DNA from: Absidia repens
Lineage: Eukaryota; Mucoromycota; Mucoromycetes; Mucorales; Cunninghamellaceae
NCBI GenBank assembly: GCA_002105175.1
Contig: MCGE01000005.1
Span: 682,001-746,000, forward strand
Length of the DNA stretch: 64,000 nucleotides
Reading direction: 5' to 3'
In this document: positions 48,924 through 59,190 of the stretch, piece after piece
Numbering within the stretch: the stretch's first letter is position 1
Layout: each line of letters begins with the position of its first letter
Made by a program: the position numbers and the translations under genes
Notes under the pieces: model-generated
The model's database searches: none
Told to the model about the DNA's origin: nothing
Seen by the model: only the letters and a program-made list of their open reading frames with translations

Positions 48924-50884
48924 ATGTATCCTGCTGCATTTAGCTCTTTTACCCCTATATTATCGCAAGAAGACCTAGATCATGGTGGTCTAGATTTTAA
49001 CATGGAGCCCATTACTTCACCATCAGGATCTCAATCAGGACATCAATCAGTAACTCAATCTTCAACTCAATCCTCAACTCAATCCTCAACTCCATCGTCA
49101 GTTCAATTGCCAACTCAATCTCCAAGAAAACGACAACGAAGTAGTCCGGTATGGACGTATTTTGCCTTATACGAAGATGGAAATACTGCCAGTTGCATGT
49201 TGTGTATGGAAAATAACAGGTAATAGACATATCAGATAGAATGTTACGAGTTTTTGCTAACCATTGATTTTCAGATTATTTACTGTCAAATGCACGAACA
49301 AATCCACCTCTGGTCAATGGAAGCACCTTAAGGCAAAGCATTACGAAATCTACAGAACGATCAAGGATGTAGAAGACAAAGCACAACCCACTATTGATGA
49401 AATCTTCCAAAGGTAAGTACAAAAGAAGAAGAAAAAAAGGCATATATCAGTTAACTAAAATTTGATTGTGATATAGGCAATTTGCTTTCGATAGTGACAA
49501 ATTCAACGTACTTTTGGCAGAATGGTTGGTAAGCGACGACCAGCCGTTTACTGTTGTTCAATCACCTTTTTTCAAATCGCTTTTATCGTACCTGAATCCG
49601 TCGGTAGCTGTCCCAACAGCTGTCACGATACCATCACAAATCATCAACAATTACAACAACAATCGGTCGAATTTGATATCGCAGCTTCATGTAAGTTTTT
49701 TATTTTATTTTATTTTACATAGCTATCTTACCTTCTATCCTTTCTTCCTTTAGTTGGTGGACTCGAAAATATCAATCACTTTGGATATGTGGACGTCTCC
49801 TAACAATCTTTCATTTATGGGTGTAACTGGGCACTATGTGGACAATCAATTCAAGCTAAATAACACTCTTCTGGATTTTATACATGTTGAAAATAAACAT
49901 TCGGGCGAACATCTCTCAGCACATTTAGATAATTCATTGACTGAACTCGGCATTAAAAACAAGGTAAACCATCGTTGGAACAGTGGCTTTGGATATCAAC
50001 TTTATTAACTATTTTTTTATAGATTCTTGCAGTGGTGACAGACAATGCATCCAACAATATAACCATGATGAAAGAACTCGAAAAAAGATGGAGATTGCAA
50101 GATATTGATTTTGATCACAAGAAACATCATGTGCGATGCCTGGCGCATATTATGAACTTGGCAATTCAATCAGCTCTATCGACCTTATGTTGCGCACCGA
50201 TCGCTGATGCTATGGAAAATGAAAACAGCCCAACTTGCTTGAAGAACGTAAGTTAATTTTACGGTGTTATTTTATCGTAATCGACACTAATCGTTTTCTT
50301 TTATTTTAGCTTCGAAAGTGCATCAAATCGATCAGGATGTCAACTCAAAAAATGAATCGTTTCACTAGATTGCGTGGTGAATGCCGTGGTGTCAAACAAA
50401 TCAAACCTGTGTTGGACGTTGCAACTCGGTGGAATTCAACCTATCATATGATTGACAAAGCTTTAGAATTACGTACACCTCTTACAATGCTCATATCAAC
50501 TGACAACGACCTCCAACCGTACCTGTTATCTGATGATGAATGGACGTACTTGGGCCGAATGCGAACTTTATTAGAGGTACAGTTACATAGAATTACTTAT
50601 AATTAACATGGTGCTAAAGGACTTTATTTAGGAATTTGACGAAGCAACAAAATTTATATCTGGGCAAGATTATCCTACAATCAATATTGTTATCCCTGCA
50701 TACAATTTTTTGATGGATGCATTGGATCAATTTATCGAACATCAAGGCAATGATGACTCACCTCTGAAGACGGCAGCAGAAGTATGCTTTAACAAATTAC
50801 AGCAGTACTATGTGAAAACAGATGATTCTCCTATCTCCATGGTGGTTTTTTGTAAGTATAAAAAAAAATCGACGAACATACATT

Positions 50885-50919
<35 letters not shown>

Positions 50920-51513
50920 CGCTTGATCCAGGACTGAATATTGATTACACAGATCGGAATAATTGGGAAATGGAATTTATACAGTCATGTAAACAGCAAC
51001 TAGACAACCATTATCGAATGTATTCACAACAGTATGGACAACGGCAAAACGAAGTTGATGAACTACCCACTGTAAATCTAGAAAAAATACCACGAGTATT
51101 ACAACATGCATACGGACGACGAATTACAGCAAGAAGAACAGAAGAGCGTGTTGATGAAATCGACCTTTACCATCGTAGATCTATGGAACTCAGCACAGTC
51201 TCACGGGATGTTTTAGGTTGGTGGAGGATTAATCAAGATCTCTTCCCAGTTTTGTCGTTGATGGCTCGAGACTATCTTGCGGTGCCAGGTAAAAAGTCAA
51301 AGAAGAAATTAAAATACCAAACAAAAACTAACTTTTTTTTTTTTTTTAGGTACAAGCGTCCCAGTCGAACGAGTTTTCTCAAGCGCCAAACACACCATCC
51401 CTCCTCTTCGGCGTTCTCTAAAGCCAGACACGATTAGATATTGTATGATGGAAAAGTATCGGCTGAAAAGAACATTGGATCCCTTATGTGATGATGAAAA
51501 TTCGTTCACATAG
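48924..51513 (+). CDS. hAT transposase with BED-type zinc finger and dimerisation domain
   Basis: Cut-and-paste transposase. Exons: 48924-49219, 49275-49412, 49477-49690, 49754-49963, 50023-50247, 50310-50576, 50632-50851, 50920-51288 and 51350-51513; total 2103 bases, 700 aa, all phases agree. The N-terminal part is S/Q/T-rich. A BED finger follows (CMLCMENN...GQWKHLKAKH, across the first intron). The RNase-H-like core has catalytic candidates: Asp in ITLDMWTSPNN, Asp in AVVTDNASNN, and Glu in SVPVERVFSSA. The CLAHIMNLAIQ and RWNSTYHMI hAT motifs are present. The C-terminal dimerisation region contains LGWWRINQDLFPVLSLMARDYLAV. Codons are open in every exon, so the element may be active. Splicing of eight introns is required. 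Confidence 0.93.
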
Positions 51514-51719
51514 CTTTGTTATTCCTCCTGCGCGTAGCTTACTTGAACCAACCTCCTCTTACTTTAGATTTTAGATTGTTATTTTTTTTTACTCGAAATA
51601 AATTAGACATTATTATTTATACAGCATATCAATAACGTCGTTTTTTTTTTATTGTTTGTCACAGTTAACGCCGCTTTTTTTTTATTGTTTGTCACAATAA
51701 CATGTATTGCTCAATGCTA

Positions 51720-51888
51720 ATATCTATTAGTGGTACCATCCCGCTAAAGTTTTGGTATTGCTAATCCCGCTAAGAGGTATTGATCAATACCAATACTTAA
51801 TAAGTGGTACCGTCCCGCTAAGGTATTAGTATTGCTAATCCCGCTAACATGGTATTGATCAATACCAATACTCCTCATTTAGGTATTG
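51720..51888 (+). repeat. hAT right subterminal repeats
   Basis: Two copies of GGTATTGATCAATACC (51776-51791 and 51851-51866), 75 bp apart, each preceded by GGTATTGCTAATCCCGCTAA-like or TTAGTATTGCTAATCCCGCT sequence. They mirror the left array. Confidence 0.88.
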
Positions 51889-52631
51889 TTAAGAGCCCTA
51901 CCAATAACATATCTGGTACTTTCTACTTATATCAAATAATATATTTGGATATTTGGTACTCTCTATTTTCAAGACCACAAGTCAAGTAAACAAAAAAGGA
52001 CATTTCAAATTCCGATTCAGGGGAAAAATATATTTTGGTCCTCACTGCAAATCCGTTTAAGCAAGAACAAGACTACACTTATACACTATCCATTTGGTGT
52101 AAAATACAACTTGAACTTAACTAAAAAGTTAACTTCTGTGACGGTTGACCTCAACCTTGAGAATTGTTCGCCTGGGCGATGAATGAAGGAGATTGAAGTG
52201 CTGAAACAAATGATGAAGTTTACAACCTGACACTCAGTACCAGATGTGTTAAACCTTAAAAAAATTTAGTATAAATACCTTCGAAAAAAAATTAAAAAAA
52301 AAAAAAGAACATTATATTTTTTAATCACTTTTTACTATCTTTATTTTTTTAATAAATTCATTACAAAGGTTTTTTTAAACCTCCCAACTTGTTGGCTTCC
52401 TTTTATTCCACACTTTGGAATATTTTTATCATATATTTTTGACAGCTGAGTCTGAATCTCGCTTCACTTTATTTTTTTTGGCTTGATCTAAGTCACTACT
52501 TATTTTATTGACCTTATTATTTTCATCTTTGAAAATAATACATCCTCACTTGGACTTTCAAGTATCGTCCTTTATTATCTTTAAGCCTTTGAAGCTACAA
52601 TCGGTTGAACTTAATCCTAAAAAGTTCTGGT

Positions 52632-52975
52632 TGTTGTATTTTGCATATGAATGTAGCAATGAAATAAAATAAAGTGTGACATTGATGTAAATCATGCATA
52701 CTGTAAGTGAAATAAAAATAAATTCCAATACAGCGCTACAATGCAAGGGCTCAGATCATATATGGGTGTCATGATCTGATTTCACTTTTTCATGTCTTTG
52801 AAAAAGAAACCCATTTATTATATCAAACCGTAGTAGTAGTTATACTGTTTCATACCATAATCACATCATTATAAAAAGATGCTTGATTTATATCAAATAA
52901 AGGTTATCAACATTCTCATCTTATTTTTTATTTTTTATTTTACTTTTATTTTATTTTAAAACCTAAACTACAACA
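52632..52975. mobile_element. Solo LTR, TGTTGTATTT family, copy 2
   Basis: 344 bp, almost identical to 47376-47723 (a few substitutions and a 4-bp indel near the end). Flanked by perfect 5-bp target duplications CTGGT (52627-52631 and 52976-52980). The uninterrupted family D copies read TTCTGGTGCTCACT at this point, which proves the insertion site. Confidence 0.92.
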
Positions 52976-53266
52976 CTGGTGCTCACTCTATAAAAAAATA
53001 AAAACCTACAAAAACAATTTTCAGTTACGACCTAACAACCAAAATTAGCCGTAACACTTCACACCGTTTTGGCGTATATTATTTTAACAAACCATACATA
53101 TTTGGTACACACTTCTACATATTAACTCAAAATACCCGTAACATCACTTACAGAAAAACTTATAAAAACAACAAAAACACAATCCAGTTGGACTAAAATT
53201 ACAAATTTAGCCGCAACACTACTTTATCCAAAACAAGAAAAGAAGATGATTGAAGTGCAAAAGGAA

Positions 53267-53337
53267 TGCATCAACTGGGACTCGAACCCAGGCCATCAGC
53301 TTGGAAGGCTAATATTCTACCCTTAAACTATTGATGC
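53267..53337 (-). tRNA. tRNA-Gly (anticodon TCC), copy 1
   Basis: 71 nt on the minus strand. The acceptor stem GCATCAA/TTGATGC pairs 7/7 with discriminator A. The anticodon stem TTAGC/GCTGA encloses the loop CTTCCAA (TCC reads GGA). The T-arm is CTGGG-TTCGAGT-CCCAG. The D-stem is weak but paired with wobbles. No intron. Identical to 60558-60628, and both lie at the same place in family D repeats. Confidence 0.9.
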
Positions 53338-53343
53338 GCTTCT

Positions 53344-53906
53344 GAAAGAAAAATCAAAAGGTAGCATTTGACGATAATGCAAGCGGGGCTTCAATTCAGG
53401 GACCCTGCCTCCGACTGTGGATTTTTTGTTTACTCAACGTCGTCATTCCTTTTTTATTATTATTTTCTCTCTCTCTCTCCCTCTCTTCACCTATATTTGC
53501 TTCTTTTATTATCATGTTTATCCTCATTCAACGTCATACTGTATCCCATCGCCACTACCAACATTCCTTTTATTCACCATCACATATAGTTTTACATTCG
53601 TTTATTAGTTCACATTCCTTTAGCTTAAACACTGTCACCATTGTTTTGTTTTACCTTCCCTCATTAATTTACCTTCCTTCTTATTCATATCTGAAATTCT
53701 CTTATCAATAAAAACCTTGTCTTTTATTACTCTTATATTTTGTCCCAACAACCCTTCTTATTTCCTTTTTTACATATCTTGAAATTGAAATTGCTATGCT
53801 ACATTAGTGCTATAGGGTCACATAACATCACGATGGAAAAAAAAAAATGAAAAAAATGAAGCCCCGCGTGCATTATCTTCAAATACCACCTTTTGATTTT
53901 TCTTTC
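53344..53906. mobile_element. MITE-like element with 50-bp inverted repeats beside tRNA-Gly
   Basis: 53344-53393 (GAAAGAAAAATCAAAAGGTA...GCGGGGCTTCA) is the inverted counterpart of 53906-53858 with about five differences. It begins 7 bp from the 5' end of the tRNA gene. Its other end abuts the gypsy LTR. The interior is pyrimidine-rich, with AATAAA at about 53706 and no coding capacity. No clean target duplication is seen because the right flank is the LTR. Confidence 0.6.
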
Positions 53907-53907
53907 G

Positions 53908-54376
53908 TGAGACGTATGGTATTTAAGCTTGATTATTCGTTCTTCTTGTCTTCTTCTTCTTTCTTGCGTCTTCTTTCTTCTTTAAAATTTATCCAATCAA
54001 CGATTCTGTTCGTGTTCGTACTGTTTTGAGTAATTGTAGTATAAAGGGGAGGCAGTCTTGCGGTTGACAGAGTTAATAATAAAAATCAAATACCAGAATA
54101 AGCTTGAGTTTATTAGAATCGACCATCCATCTGTCATAAATAATCGAGATTAGAGCGGCGATCTGTAAAAATAAAATAAATAAAACGATAAACGTCGACT
54201 AAAATAAATAAATAAATAAAAGAATATAAAGAATAAAAGGATAAAACTAAGTGACGATAATAAATACAGTATAAACGTATATACTAAATATAAAGATAAA
54301 CTAAAGAAAATAAAAGAGACAAGGTCCGTTCAGGAAAATGGAGTGATTGGTTCATATACCACTACGCAACGTATCA
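53908..54376 (-). repeat. Gypsy 3' LTR
   Basis: On the plus strand it runs from TGAGACGTATGG to CAACGTATCA. The internal TAGTATAAAGGGGAGGCA (about 54038) is shared with the other LTR. Confidence 0.88.
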
Positions 54377-54436
54377 TTTCCCCCAACTTAGACCAAGACC
54401 TCTCTTTTTCTTTCAGGCACAAACAAAAAAGAATCA

Positions 54437-54772
54437 TCAGCGTTTTCTTTCCACAAATTCAAGAAGGGGACCAGAGGATATATTTGGCACGAGAGACTTC
54501 CTTTGGTTCCAGGGACGTAACTTCTCCACATTCACAGCACCTTGCAGTCGTCGTTGGTCCTTGCCAATTAACCAGTAGGTTCCATTTGAGTTCGCTTTGG
54601 TCACCGAGAAGGGTCCCAACCACATACCGTCCAATTTTTCTGCCTTGTTGTCCAATAACAGCACCTGGTCACCAACTTCGTAACGTTTCTTGTCCTTGGG
54701 AGATTCGCAGTCCAAAGGGTAAGTCTTGCTTGATATGTAATTTCGTATTGCTAAGTATTTTGCGATGTCCAT
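54437..54772 (-). pseudogene. Gypsy integrase C-terminal fragment
   Basis: Minus-strand frame with YEVGDQVLLLDNKAEKLDG, WLGPFSVTK and NGTYWLI, the typical GPY/F-type module at the end of gypsy integrases. The zinc finger and DDE core are absent upstream, where a poly-T minisatellite begins. Confidence 0.8.
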
Positions 54773-54954
54773 TTTAGTACTTTGTTGCCGGTCTACTTTC
54801 GTTCTGACTGTTTCCGTACCAAAAATGTGTTGAGTTGTTGTTGTCGTTGTAGTTGTAATTGTCGTTGTCTAATCTAAGGGTTCAATTTCTATTCTAAGGG
54901 TCAATACTAATAATAAAAAAAGGGTAATTTCTAAACTATGATCAAATCGATCAG

Positions 54955-54957
<3 letters not shown>

Positions 54958-54989
<32 letters not shown>

Positions 54990-55190
54990 TTTACTTATTT
55001 TTTCTTTTCATTTTTTCATTTTTTTTTTTTTTTTTGTTTACTTATTTTTTCTTTTCATTTTTTCATTTTTTTTTTTTTTTTTTTTGTTTACTTATTTTTT
55101 CTTTTCATTTTTTCATTTTTTTTTTTTTTTTTGTTTACTTATTTTTTCTTTTCATTTTTTCTTTTTCTTTCCTTTTTGTTTTTTTTTTTT
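54958..55190. repeat. Poly-T minisatellite, about four units
   Basis: Units of roughly 50-60 bp made of a T-run plus GTTTACTTATTTTTTC and TTTTCATTTTTTCAT. It replaces the region where integrase coding sequence should be. Confidence 0.85.
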
Positions 55191-55199
55191 AAAAAAAAT

Positions 55200-55964
55200 A
55201 TCTTCTTCATCGTCGACACAATCATCCAACAAACAACTATCACTACATTCCACCAACCTTGATAACGCATCCGCTGGGTTTTCCGATCCTTTTTGTAAGC
55301 TTCCATTAGTACTGATTGCATGACCCAAACATTCGTCTTCTTGTCGGCTAAAGTAACTTTTCTTCTTCTTCTTCTTCAATCGCAGGTTGTACTTCGTACA
55401 GGCTTCCTTCACACATTCGTCTTCTTGCCAAGTTACACGGTACGGTTTGCTTATATTCGGGGCGTCTACAGGGATTACAATCTTGTGCTCGAATGCTTCT
55501 ACCTTACCCAGTTCCGCCGTTTCAACAAACACCTTGTCATCATTCTCATCCAACACCAACTGCACTCCCTCAGGTAACGCTAACACTTCCTTTTCCTTCT
55601 CATATGCTTCGTCCTCTCCAGCATGTGCCTCTTGACTAACACTACCTATTTTTGCGTGATATATCCCTACAGATCCGGCCGTATACACCCTCTGCTCTTC
55701 GTCACTCATAGACCTACCTTGGACTACAACATCTTTACCGCTTCTTGTGGGGGTCACCAGTCTTCTTTCTTGAGGGAGAGGTACAGCACCATACGCTTCA
55801 AACCATGTCATACCCAGCAGCATCAAATCAGCCTTGTTATCGTGTACAATGAAGTGCTCCGGTCTCAGCTTGCCACCTACTCGCAACCGCACCTGCTCAC
55901 AAACACCGTTCGGCTTTGAAGGGTTACCATCCAATTGCTCAATTGTCATCCGATCTCCATTCAC
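55200..55964 (-). pseudogene. Gypsy pol remnant: protease end, linker and RNase H tail
   Basis: The minus-strand frame carries the second half of a retropepsin-like domain (LMLLGMTWFEAYGAV). A linker ends ISKPYRVTWQEDECVKEA, where reverse transcriptase would normally start. The frame then jumps through a lysine run to ENPADALSRL, the conserved end of RNase H. The reverse transcriptase is therefore deleted. Confidence 0.82.
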
Positions 55965-55966
55965 CC

Positions 55967-56794
55967 TCAGACCCAGCTTTTTGCCAATCCTTTACTGATC
56001 ACCGACGTAGCTGCACCAGTATCGACAACTGCCTCCGTCTCCAACTTGCCGATTTTTGCAGTGACCATGAATGGTGATGCTTCCTTCAGCCGATTGATAT
56101 CATATGCATATTCATAATGTGTATCATCCGACTCATAGCCAGACAAACTATCCTCGACTTCAGATTCCACTTCAGAAGATTCATCGCCAGAAGAATAGCC
56201 GGACGGATACAAATACGAATCAACATCGTTACCCTCAGAACTATCATCGCTACCCTCGGATCTCGAATCATATTCACCCCCGGAACTCACTTCATCATCC
56301 GAATTCTCAATACACCTTACGGAAGCCCTATACACCTGCGGTCCTTTGCCTTTGTTGTCAATCTTCACCGACTTCTTCTTGCAACCATGCATGCACCGAA
56401 TACCAGCTTGAATGTCACCAGCAGCCTTTTTGTTCGTCGCAATCAATTGGGCCAAGCTAACACCACTATCAGTAGACTTCAACACCGACCAAACATCAGT
56501 TTCACCAACATCGACTTCCAATTTTCTCGGGGGTGCTCTCTTCTTTCTTGCAGGCTTGCCATTCGTCACACGATCACGGACCACATCGACCACACCAGTA
56601 CCAATCGTACGACGCTTTCCTTGGGATACTTCCGGCTCGTCCGACACCACCGATCTTGTACGTACACCTTGCGTTTTGGACCTTCCTTCAGTATTCACGT
56701 TCCACACCTTGACGCCTTGCACCACAAACGCCTTCTTCGCTTCTTCATTCTTCGGCTTGCCTTGGTTGTTGTTTAGGACAGCAGTACCAACCAC
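55967..56794 (-). pseudogene. Gypsy pol remnant: linker and aspartic protease start
   Basis: Minus-strand frame with a basic/acidic linker, then EAVVDTGAATSVISKGLAK, the DTGA active-site motif of a retropepsin. It stops just after, and the domain continues in another frame at 55964, so the protease is broken by a frameshift. Confidence 0.85.
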
Positions 56795-56799
56795 ATCAT

Positions 56800-57663
56800 C
56801 TACTGCCCTTGACCTTTTCCCGAATCAAAGTTTCGTTGATAGCTTGACTGACCTTGATATTCCCGCTGACGATTGTGACAATACCTACTTATATGACCAA
56901 CTTCATTACAACCAAAGCACTTGGGAGGGCCATCAAATCTTCCATCTTGACCACGACCTTCGTATCCTTGTTGTTGTTGCAGTCCAACCGGGTTCAGATT
57001 CGCCATGTGGATTTTCAATGCCTTCGTGAAGTCTTCTGCCAAACGATCCATAGTGTTGACTGAGCTTGCTGGACCAGATTCATACGAATATGATGATGGC
57101 GTGGAAGAGGTAAGGTATGTTGGAGGTTTGCGACCGTCTTGATTGTCCAAATATTTGTTTTTTAAAGCCTCAACTCTCTTCGCTTCCTTGATAGTGTCCA
57201 AAAACTTCTCGGCGCGACTTCTTTCCACTTCGTATGCCAATTCCTTGTTAAGCGACTTGATTAGATATCTTTTCTTCATGGCGTCATCCTTCATATCCAA
57301 CCTAGTGAACAGCTCTTCCAATTGCAATTGTACTTCGCCCACCGACAACGATCCTTGACGTAAGCATTCTAGTTCGGTCCACCAGCTTTCGCGGGTTTCT
57401 TCTGAGACGAAAAACGAAACGAATTCCGACTCAAATTCTACCCACGTTGCAACCTTGTCATTCACCATGTCGCACCAGGAAGCAGCAGAACCTTTCAGCA
57501 ACGTCGACGCCAAAAACAACACATCACGATCGCCAAGCTGTAAGCCATTTTTTAGTATCTTCAAGTTACGGATCCAGGCCAGAGGGTTTTCTTGTTGCGT
57601 TCCATAATACCGGTCCGGTTTGTCCACATACGGGCGGAGATTGATCGGTCCACTGTCTTCCAT
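56800..57663 (-). CDS. Gypsy Gag polyprotein
   Basis: 287 aa from ATG 57663 (MEDSGPINLRPYVDK) to stop 56800. The capsid-like region has FLASTLLKGSAASWCDMV and the LERR-like core WWTELECLRQGSLSVGEVQ. A CCHC zinc knuckle (CFGCNEVGHISRYC) lies near the end. Pol lies in a different frame, as expected for programmed frameshifting, but the rest of the element is defective. Gag itself looks intact. Confidence 0.88.
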   Translation of the reverse strand: MEDSGPINLRPYVDKPDRYYGTQQENPLAWIRNLKILKNGLQLGDRDVLFLASTLLKGSAASWCDMVNDKVATWVEFESEFVSFFVSEETRESWWTELECLRQGSLSVGEVQLQLEELFTRLDMKDDAMKKRYLIKSLNKELAYEVERSRAEKFLDTIKEAKRVEALKNKYLDNQDGRKPPTYLTSSTPSSYSYESGPASSVNTMDRLAEDFTKALKIHMANLNPVGLQQQQGYEGRGQDGRFDGPPKCFGCNEVGHISRYCHNRQREYQGQSSYQRNFDSGKGQGQ

Positions 57664-58150
57664 AAGGTAAATAAAAAAAAGTGGATAAAAAAATAAAAAT
57701 AAAAGGGGGGTGAGGGGAAATACAAAAAATAAAAAATAAAAGGTGAAGGGGAAAAATAAAAATAAACTATAAAAAAAGGGGAATGAAAGGAAATGTGAAT
57801 GGGTAGTATAGACTAGAAAGTAGATTAGATTTAGATGATGATATTCAAAAAAATAAAAAACTTCTTTGTCCGAAAAAATTGTGTCTGTCAAGTGTATAAA
57901 AACGTGTAGTGTTACCAAAAATGGGTAAATTGCACGAGTGTTTGGAGCTGTCAAAAATGTGTAATAAAAATAATAAACGTCTTGCTATCAATAAAAAATT
58001 ATGAAAACGAAACAAAAGTAAAGGGATAATAAAATATTCTAAAAGTAACGTGCGTGGGGTTACTAAATCTAAATGAAAAGGGGTTGATGATAAAATAATA
58101 CAAAACGTCAACTGTCAACAGCAATTATATGCCCAGGTTCTCCACCAAAA

Positions 58151-58616
58151 TGAGACGTATGGTATTTAAGCTTGATAATAAGTTCTTCTTGTCTTCTTCT
58201 TCGTTCTTGCGTCTTCTTTCTTCTTTACAATTTATCCAATCAACGATTCTGTTCGTGTTCGTACTGTTTTGAATAATTGTAGTATAAAAGGGGAGGCAAT
58301 CTTGCGGTTGACAGAGTTAATAATAAAAATCAAATACCAGAATAAGCTTTTGTTTATTAGAATCGACCGTCCATCTGTCATAAATAATCGAGATTAGAGC
58401 GGCGATCTGTAAAAATAAAATAAATAAAACGATAAACATCGACTAAAATAAGTAAATAAATAAAAGAATATAAAGAATAAAAGGATAAAAACTAAGTAAC
58501 GGCAATATATATAAAAGTATATACTAAATATAGGATAAACTAAAGAAAATAAAAAGAGACAAGGTCCGTTCAGGAAAATGGAGGGATTGGTTCATATACC
58601 ACTACGCAACGTATCA
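58151..58616 (-). repeat. Gypsy 5' LTR
   Basis: Same sequence as 53908-54376 with scattered substitutions. A further TGAGACGTTTGG begins at 58622, four bases after its end plus one, which suggests a second related LTR start. Confidence 0.88.
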
Positions 58617-59185
58617 TTCATGAGACGTTTGGAATTTGCTTTTATTAATTAATAATTGGTATATAGAAAGTCCTTTATCTATACAGAGCACTGAATAGCT
58701 TACTCTTCTGATGTTCAATCTAGTAAGTATTCTATTAATAAGAGCCAATATTCCGTATCAAAGAGAGAATAGATAGGGAATAACAAAGAGAAGGAGAGAG
58801 ACGCCAACAAACAATATAAAGCAAGTCAAAAAATAATATAAAAAAATCGAGAGAGAAAAGAAGTTTTTTTTATTTCAAATCGTCAAGATGGAAATACTAA
58901 ATACTAGAATGAAAAGAATGGGTCGGGGGAGTTACTAGTGTCGCTAGTTCAAGTGATGTAAAAATAAAATAGAGACAGTAATCTAAAAGTAATGGGAACT
59001 GAAACAATGCAAATAGGATAAGTAACAAAGAAGGGAACTAGGTCGATGTAGTAAATGAAGATGAGCTAAAAGATGGGAACTGAGACAATGTCAAAATGAA
59101 TGAATGGGAAAGGTGGGAAGAGAAAAGGGAAAAGGAAAAGAAATAAAAAGGTTCGCGACCAAAATAAATAGATTTCAAAACCAGC
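58617..59185. other. Spacer beginning with LTR-like TGAGACGTTTGG, otherwise unidentified
   Basis: AT- and AG-rich DNA. Only the first dozen bases resemble the gypsy LTR. No ORF of interest. Confidence 0.4.
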
Positions 59186-59190
59186 AGTCT

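Larger units (their letters stand above)
48405..51900 (+). mobile_element. Intact hAT DNA transposon
   Basis: 3496 bp bounded by perfect 12-bp inverted repeats TAGGGCTCTTAA (48405-48416) and TTAAGAGCCCTA (51889-51900). Perfect 8-bp target duplications CCAATAAC flank it (48397-48404 and 51901-51908). Both features are diagnostic for the hAT superfamily. It carries one transposase gene with no visible stop or frameshift, and periodic palindromic subterminal repeats at both ends. The perfect duplication indicates recent insertion. Confidence 0.96.
51901..53340 (+). repeat. Family D repeat region, interrupted by a solo LTR; includes tRNA-Gly at its end
   Basis: 51901-52000 continues copy 1 after the hAT. 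From about 52140 a second copy runs: ACGGTTGACCTCAACCTTGAG, TTTAGTATAAATACC (52266), TTACAAAGGTTTTTTTAAAC (52361), CCCAACTTGTTGG, then AAAAGTTCTGG|TGCTCACTC split by the LTR at 52632-52975. It then continues through CTACAAAAACAATTTTCAG to the tRNA-Gly at 53337. The segment 52350-53345 matches 60549-61090 in inverted orientation. Confidence 0.65.
53908..58616 (-). mobile_element. Ty3/gypsy LTR retrotransposon, internally deleted and inactive
   Basis: The two LTRs are 53908-54376 and 58151-58616 (469 and 466 bp, TG...CA, a few percent apart). They bound gag, protease and pol remnants read on the minus strand. A purine tract (GGGGGAA, read on the minus strand) sits just upstream of the 3' LTR at 54377-54385, and a TGG-initial primer-site candidate follows the 5' LTR. 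Reverse transcriptase, most of RNase H and most of integrase are missing. Outer flanks (TTTCG, TTCAT) do not form a clean 5-bp duplication. Confidence 0.9.

Noticed and set aside
54938..55262. Phe-rich ORFs that look like membrane proteins
   Set aside because: They are translations of the poly-T minisatellite in the gypsy element.
56117..57029. Long plus-strand ORFs opposite the gypsy element (219 and 205 aa)
   Set aside because: They are antisense shadows of gag/pol, whose motifs (CCHC, DTGA) lie on the minus strand.
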